Shown: one piece after another, positions 14,820-17,888 of the stretch
How the letters are laid out: each line of letters begins with the position of its first letter
Position numbering within the stretch: the stretch's first letter is position 1
NCBI GenBank assembly: GCA_963786295.1
Contig: CAWAYV010000039.1
Location: forward strand, 1-17,888
Reading direction: 5' to 3'
Origin: JACCZX01 sp963786295
GTDB taxonomy: Bacteria; Pseudomonadota; Gammaproteobacteria; Burkholderiales; Burkholderiaceae_F
DNA length: 17,888 bases
Notes under the pieces: generated by a model
What the model saw: the letters and a program-made list of their open reading frames with translations, nothing else
The model's database searches: none
Told to the model about the DNA's origin: nothing
Translations under genes and position numbers: made by a program

Positions 14820-15587
14820 TTAGTCACGGTAGCCCGGCAGCTCGCGATCCAGCACCCGCATCATCGCTTCGAAAAACAGCCGCTCGCGCTCGGCACGAGA
14901 GTGGCGATCGTCGACGCCAGGTGTCTGCACCTGCCTAATGATTTCGTCCGAAAGCAGTGCGAGCGGCCGCCCGGTGCTCAAAGCCAGCATCTGGTTGCGG
15001 CACACGCGCTCGATGCGGTACAGCCGGCGGTAGGCCTGCGCGACGGTATCACCGACGACCAGCACGCCGTGATTCTTCATGAAGACGATCGGCTTTTTGC
15101 TCATCAACGTCGCCAGCCTCTCACCCTCCTGCAGCGTGTCGGCCGTGCCTGCGTAGTGATCGTCATAGGCGATCTGGCCGTGGAAAAACGCCGCGGTCTG
15201 GCTTGCCGGCAGTAAACGGTTGTCCTGCAGCATGTTCAGCGCCGTAGCCCACGTCTGATGCGTATGCAGCACGACGCGCGCACCCGTGATGCGGTGAATC
15301 GGCGCATGGATGCACTGCGCAGTTAGCTCGACCACCCCGGTGCCCGCAAGCGTGCGCCCTTGCTCGTCGAAGACAATCAGGTCACTGGCGCGCGCCTCCG
15401 ACCAATGAAATCCGAACGGCAGTATCAGGTACTGGTCATCGTGCCCTGGCACCGTCACCGTGAAGTGATTGTCGATACTTTCTTCGAGCTCGTGCAGCGT
15501 TGCAAGGCGATACGCGGCGGCCAGATGAATACGCGCTTCGGCGATAGCGTCAGCGCGCGGCGATGTGTTCAGTGAATGAACGACCAC
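14820..15587 (-). CDS. Class II aldolase/adducin-family protein
   Basis: Members of this zinc-dependent family are sugar-phosphate aldolases, epimerases or decarboxylases (fuculose- or ribulose-phosphate type). Metal ligands are visible as HTH (His108, His110) in VVLHTHQTWATALN and a third His173 in MKNHGVLVVGDT; the likely catalytic acid is in GVVELTAQ (Glu87). I choose GTG at 15587 (MVVHSLNTSPRADAI) because AAGGAG lies exactly six bases upstream; the longer ATG at 15689 would run back through the upstream gene. This gives 255 residues, normal for the adducin-like, non-phosphate branch often annotated only as class II aldolase/adducin. It sits between a small membrane-anchored protein gene and a GNAT gene on the same strand. 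Confidence 0.93.
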   Translation of the reverse strand: MVVHSLNTSPRADAIAEARIHLAAAYRLATLHELEESIDNHFTVTVPGHDDQYLILPFGFHWSEARASDLIVFDEQGRTLAGTGVVELTAQCIHAPIHRITGARVVLHTHQTWATALNMLQDNRLLPASQTAAFFHGQIAYDDHYAGTADTLQEGERLATLMSKKPIVFMKNHGVLVVGDTVAQAYRRLYRIERVCRNQMLALSTGRPLALLSDEIIRQVQTPGVDDRHSRAERERLFFEAMMRVLDRELPGYRD

Positions 15588-15609
15588 GATCTTCTCCTTA
15601 AAGTCACAA

Positions 15610-16119
15610 TCACTGCGCAGCTGCTGCGCACTCTTCGCGCAGTTTGATGTACGCCCAATTCGTCGCCTGTCTAAGGTCTTCCGAGTCAACGCGAGTAAGC
15701 GGGCCTACTGCGCCATAACCACCCAGTTCATCGACCGCCTGTTCCAACAAACGGGGCATCTGCCTCGTAACCTCTTTCAGACGCAAGATAGCGAAGACAG
15801 CATTGCCAGTCGGCAGATCGTGTAGAAGCACGGCGGCGAACGCCTCGTGCAGTCCTCGAAGATCATTCGAATCAAATTCTCGGTCATAGTAGCTGGGGAA
15901 ATCTCCCTGGATTCCAGCGTTCGCCTTTTCGATGAGAGTTCGCGCCTGTTCCGCGAGCGCAAATAGAACGTTTAACTTGCTGATATTCGCGTCGCGACGC
16001 TGCGTCTTAAGGACTTTGAGCGTGGACCTGTACTGCAGATAGGAAATCAGGAAGGCTGCAACGATGGCGAGGATTGATCCGACAGCTTGCACCCAAGCCG
16101 CCAACGTTTGACCGTCCAT
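15610..16119 (-). CDS. Membrane-anchored protein of unknown function (169 aa)
   Basis: I do not recognise a named family. The ATG at 16119 begins MDGQTLAAWVQAVGSILAIV and gives one N-terminal membrane helix (about residues 8-28, QAVGSILAIVAAFLISYLQY). A basic stretch (STLKVLKTQRRD) follows, which by the positive-inside rule places the soluble domain in the cytoplasm. The rest is predicted helical and acidic (LNVLFALAEQARTLIEKANA, then FAILRLKEVTRQMPRLLEQAVDELGG). Similar signal-anchor proteins are scattered, often in accessory regions. The base composition here is visibly less GC-rich than its neighbours, so it may be a later arrival. Its stop lies 22 bases before the aldolase start, but no functional link is evident. 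Confidence 0.75.
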   Translation of the reverse strand: MDGQTLAAWVQAVGSILAIVAAFLISYLQYRSTLKVLKTQRRDANISKLNVLFALAEQARTLIEKANAGIQGDFPSYYDREFDSNDLRGLHEAFAAVLLHDLPTGNAVFAILRLKEVTRQMPRLLEQAVDELGGYGAVGPLTRVDSEDLRQATNWAYIKLREECAAAAQ

Positions 16120-16193
16120 TTGCCGATGGTAAACGGCCGGTAATCTAAAGCCATCGCTGGCGTTTGCCGCGACGTAGCGTCAGCGTGACAAAC

Positions 16194-16207
16194 TAGGACG
16201 AATCCTA
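16194..16207. repeat. Small hairpin TAGGA-CGAA-TCCTA
   Basis: This exact five-base inverted repeat has a four-base loop (read as TTCG on the minus strand, a stable tetraloop type). It sits between the divergent 16119 and 16228 starts. No T-run follows, so it is not a standard terminator. Role unknown. Confidence 0.3.
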
Positions 16208-16227
16208 CTGAGACGCGCGGCGATCAA

Positions 16228-16458
16228 GTGAAAGGCGATCAGCATCCGAAGCTTCGCTTCGCCAAACGCATTGTTGTCGCCGTCGTTGGTGGAACTGTAA
16301 CTCTCATCGGGATTGCTCTGATCGTCTTGCCGGGGCCAGCGTTCGTAATCATTCCGATTGGCCTTTCCATACTTGCGACGGAATTCGTGTGGGCCAGACG
16401 CTTCTTGCAACGGGCTCGTCAGATGGTGGCTCGTTTGAAATCGAATTCCCACAAATAA
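16228..16458 (+). CDS. PGPGW-family small transmembrane protein
   Basis: This 76-residue protein has two closely spaced hydrophobic segments (IVVAVVGGTVTLIGIALIVL and FVIIPIGLSILATEF) joined at PGPA, the position of the PGPGW signature of this small membrane-protein family, whose function is not established. It continues with VWARRFLQRARQM and a basic cytoplasmic tail. The only start in frame after the upstream stop is GTG 16228; a ribosome site is weak, so the true start could be slightly different. It converges with the AI-2E transporter gene, 56 bases apart; a weak CGGCG-7-CGCCG stem (16460-16476) lies between them without a T-run. Confidence 0.82.
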   Translation: MKGDQHPKLRFAKRIVVAVVGGTVTLIGIALIVLPGPAFVIIPIGLSILATEFVWARRFLQRARQMVARLKSNSHK

Positions 16459-16514
16459 CCGGCGACCTTAGCGCCGCGCAAAGAGGAAGCCCATTCGTAC
16501 AGAGCGGGCACTGT

Positions 16515-17639
16515 TCACTCGACGGGCACTTCAAGATCCGCTTGCGGAACGCCCGTCCGACCCGATGTCAGCGCAGCGTCCGATGTCACCGCCGAAGATT
16601 CGTCGACCCACGTCTTTAGAAACGTATGCGCCACTGCCAGCACCACAGGGCCGACGAATATTCCCAGCACGCCAAAGGCAACGAAACCGCCGATGACACC
16701 GACGAAAATCAGCAGAAGCGGCAGATCTGCGCTGCGGCTGACTAACAGCGGACGGAGCCAGGTGTCGAGCATGCTGGCCGCTATCGACCAGACCAGTAAA
16801 AACGTTCCCCATGCCGGGTCGCCGCTCCAGAAAACCCAGATGGCCGCAGGGATCAAGACGACGAGCATGCCAATTTGCGCGAGGCACAGAACCAAAAGAA
16901 CGACTGTAAGGAGCCCGGTGAACGGCACACCGGCGAGCGCCAGGCCGGCGCCGCCCAGCGCAGCTTGGACGACCGCCGTCAGACCCACGCCGAGTGCAAC
17001 GCCGCGGATGGCTTGCCCCGCCAGGATGATCAGGGCTTCACCTTGCTTTCCGCCGAGCCGGGATGCGAAGCGCAACAAAGTCGACGCGTATCGCTCGCCG
17101 TACTGGTACATGAAAGCTGCGAAAACCGGGATAAGGAGGAGCTGAATGATCAAGTAGCCAGCGCTGCCGATTTCAGCGAAGAGCCACGCGGTGAAGCCGC
17201 CAGCATACGGAACGAGATGCGTCACCAATCCGTCGAAGCCCGTGGCGCTGGCATCGGCCCACGCGGCCGTGAGCGCCGCACCTATAAATGGAAGTTGCAC
17301 CGCCCACGGCGGTGGCGGCGGTATCGGCATACTGGTGAGTGAACGTATTTGATCACCGATAGCGCCGGCATTCGCGACGATCGCGCCGATCGCCAGCGTC
17401 AACGGAATAACGAACAGCAGTATGAGCACGGTGATCATGAAAGCGACCGCCAGGGCCCGGTAGTTCCATAACCGCGCCTGTACGCGCAGCATCAGGGGCC
17501 ACGTAACAACAACGATTGTCGTTGCCCAAATGGCTGCAGCGACAAATGGTTGGACGATCCACAGTGCGGCAACAATGAGCAGACCGATGCACAGCACACC
17601 AAGCAGTGTTCGGGTGAGGTCACGTTGCGGCTTGGCCAT
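16515..17639 (-). CDS. AI-2E-family transporter
   Basis: This is a polytopic inner-membrane protein of the AI-2E/PerM/TqsA family, about 374 residues. Members have been linked to autoinducer-2 export (TqsA) or to sodium/proton antiport; the name does not prove either. N-terminal helices begin LLGVLCIGLLIVAALWIVQPF, followed by the typical AAIWATTIVVVTWPL segment and VIPLTLAIGAIV. A proline run (PIPPPPPW) precedes the large extracytoplasmic part. The conserved C-terminal block includes GAGLALAGVPFTGLLTVV, then IPAAIWVFWSGDPAWGTFLLVW, DTWLRPLLVSRSADLPLLLIF and FGVLGIFVGPVVLAVAHTF. I choose ATG 17639 (MAKPQRDLTRTLLG) because AAGGT lies just upstream; an ATG at 17735 would add 32 residues unlike the family. 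It is intact. Confidence 0.93.
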   Translation of the reverse strand: MAKPQRDLTRTLLGVLCIGLLIVAALWIVQPFVAAAIWATTIVVVTWPLMLRVQARLWNYRALAVAFMITVLILLFVIPLTLAIGAIVANAGAIGDQIRSLTSMPIPPPPPWAVQLPFIGAALTAAWADASATGFDGLVTHLVPYAGGFTAWLFAEIGSAGYLIIQLLLIPVFAAFMYQYGERYASTLLRFASRLGGKQGEALIILAGQAIRGVALGVGLTAVVQAALGGAGLALAGVPFTGLLTVVLLVLCLAQIGMLVVLIPAAIWVFWSGDPAWGTFLLVWSIAASMLDTWLRPLLVSRSADLPLLLIFVGVIGGFVAFGVLGIFVGPVVLAVAHTFLKTWVDESSAVTSDAALTSGRTGVPQADLEVPVE

Positions 17640-17781
17640 AGCTTGACCTTGTTGTTGCAAAGAAACTCGGAAGGCAGGCAACCGCAGCCCCGAACAGTCA
17701 CTCAACCCTCTAGGGTCGTCGTTCGTCGCACGCAAACAGCGGCACTCCCGAACACCGCAACCTCTGGACTATTGTCGCCCA
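17640..17781. other. Divergent intergenic region upstream of AI-2E transporter
   Basis: This stretch of 142 bases lies between the AI-2E transporter start and the partial gene at the window end. I see no clear promoter or repeat beyond the transporter's ribosome site. Confidence 0.3.
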
Positions 17782-17888
17782 ATGGTCCTCGCTGCTGTTA
17801 ACGCAAAGCCGCATGGCCTGGCGCTGATGCTGGGCTGGCGACGTGTGCTGCTCACTGTAGGCGTTTCGGTGCTGCTCGGGTTGTTGAA
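17782..17888 (+). CDS. Start of an unidentified membrane protein, cut by window edge
   Basis: An open frame from ATG 17782 runs 35 codons to the edge: MVLAAVNAKPHGLALMLGWRR? is followed by the hydrophobic VLLTVGVSVLLGLL. The pattern of a short basic stretch (GWRR) then a membrane helix fits the N-terminus of a sensor kinase or other membrane protein, but too little is present to name it. ATG 17827 is an alternative start. No strong ribosome site is visible before either. Confidence 0.4.
   Translation, partial: MVLAAVNAKPHGLALMLGWRRVLLTVGVSVLLGLL

Noticed and set aside
16460..16476. Bidirectional terminator between the PGPGW and AI-2E genes
   Set aside because: The CGGCG/CGCCG stem is five bases with no T-run on either side.
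1..17888. Mobile element, prophage or CRISPR content
   Set aside because: No transposase or integrase motif, tRNA-like attachment site, terminal repeats or repeat-spacer array was found on either strand.

Overview
The window looks like a GC-rich betaproteobacterial chromosome, most likely Burkholderiales. The main clue is two stand-alone Bug-type (TctC-like) periplasmic solute-binding proteins, a family greatly expanded in that order. The ClsC-like phospholipase D lipoprotein, the Gfa protein, the PGPGW membrane protein and the DUF3299/ABC cluster are consistent with this. I see no phage, insertion sequence, CRISPR array, rRNA or tRNA. This is a dense stretch of metabolic, transport and repair genes.

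Layout. 1-510 holds a VOC/glyoxalase-fold gene (minus, runs off the edge). 621-2769 holds an LDH2-family dehydrogenase diverging from the first Bug protein. 2802-4979 holds a secreted peroxiredoxin (minus) and a ClsC/YmdC-like phospholipase D lipoprotein (plus). 5022-7499 holds a second Bug protein (minus), an alpha/beta hydrolase (plus) and exonuclease III (minus, its stop overlapping the hydrolase stop). 7500-7741 is non-coding and contains a perfect 12-bp palindrome. 7742-8263 holds two small orphan genes (an 83-aa protein and a 78-aa lipoprotein). 8237-10330 is a probable minus-strand operon: Tat-exported SMP-30-type lactonase, then glutathione-dependent formaldehyde-activating enzyme (Gfa), then a cupin. 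10458-13099 is a tightly packed minus-strand operon: ABC ATPase, FtsX-like permease, a small exported His/Cys protein and an exported DUF3299 protein with a CPFC motif. 13233-14285 holds a multi-spanning membrane protein followed by a DsbA-fold protein (CPNC). 14287-16119 is a minus-strand run: a membrane-anchored protein of unknown function, a class II aldolase and a GNAT acetyltransferase. 16228-17639 holds a PGPGW membrane protein (plus) facing an AI-2E-family transporter (minus). A truncated gene begins at 17782.

The most striking property is that eight well-recognisable genes are each broken by isolated single-base insertions or deletions, about 14 in all. They are often in short runs of one base, and no premature stops appear once the frame is restored. 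Each gene's nucleotide length agrees with the inferred number of indels. This pattern points to uncorrected sequencing or assembly errors rather than true gene decay. I therefore give each gene its full reconstructed span and mark the break points.

The best candidate for an under-described system is the ABC transporter/DUF3299 operon with its small Cys/His-rich exported partner. I infer a role in metal or redox handling in the envelope. The sequence does not prove a substrate.
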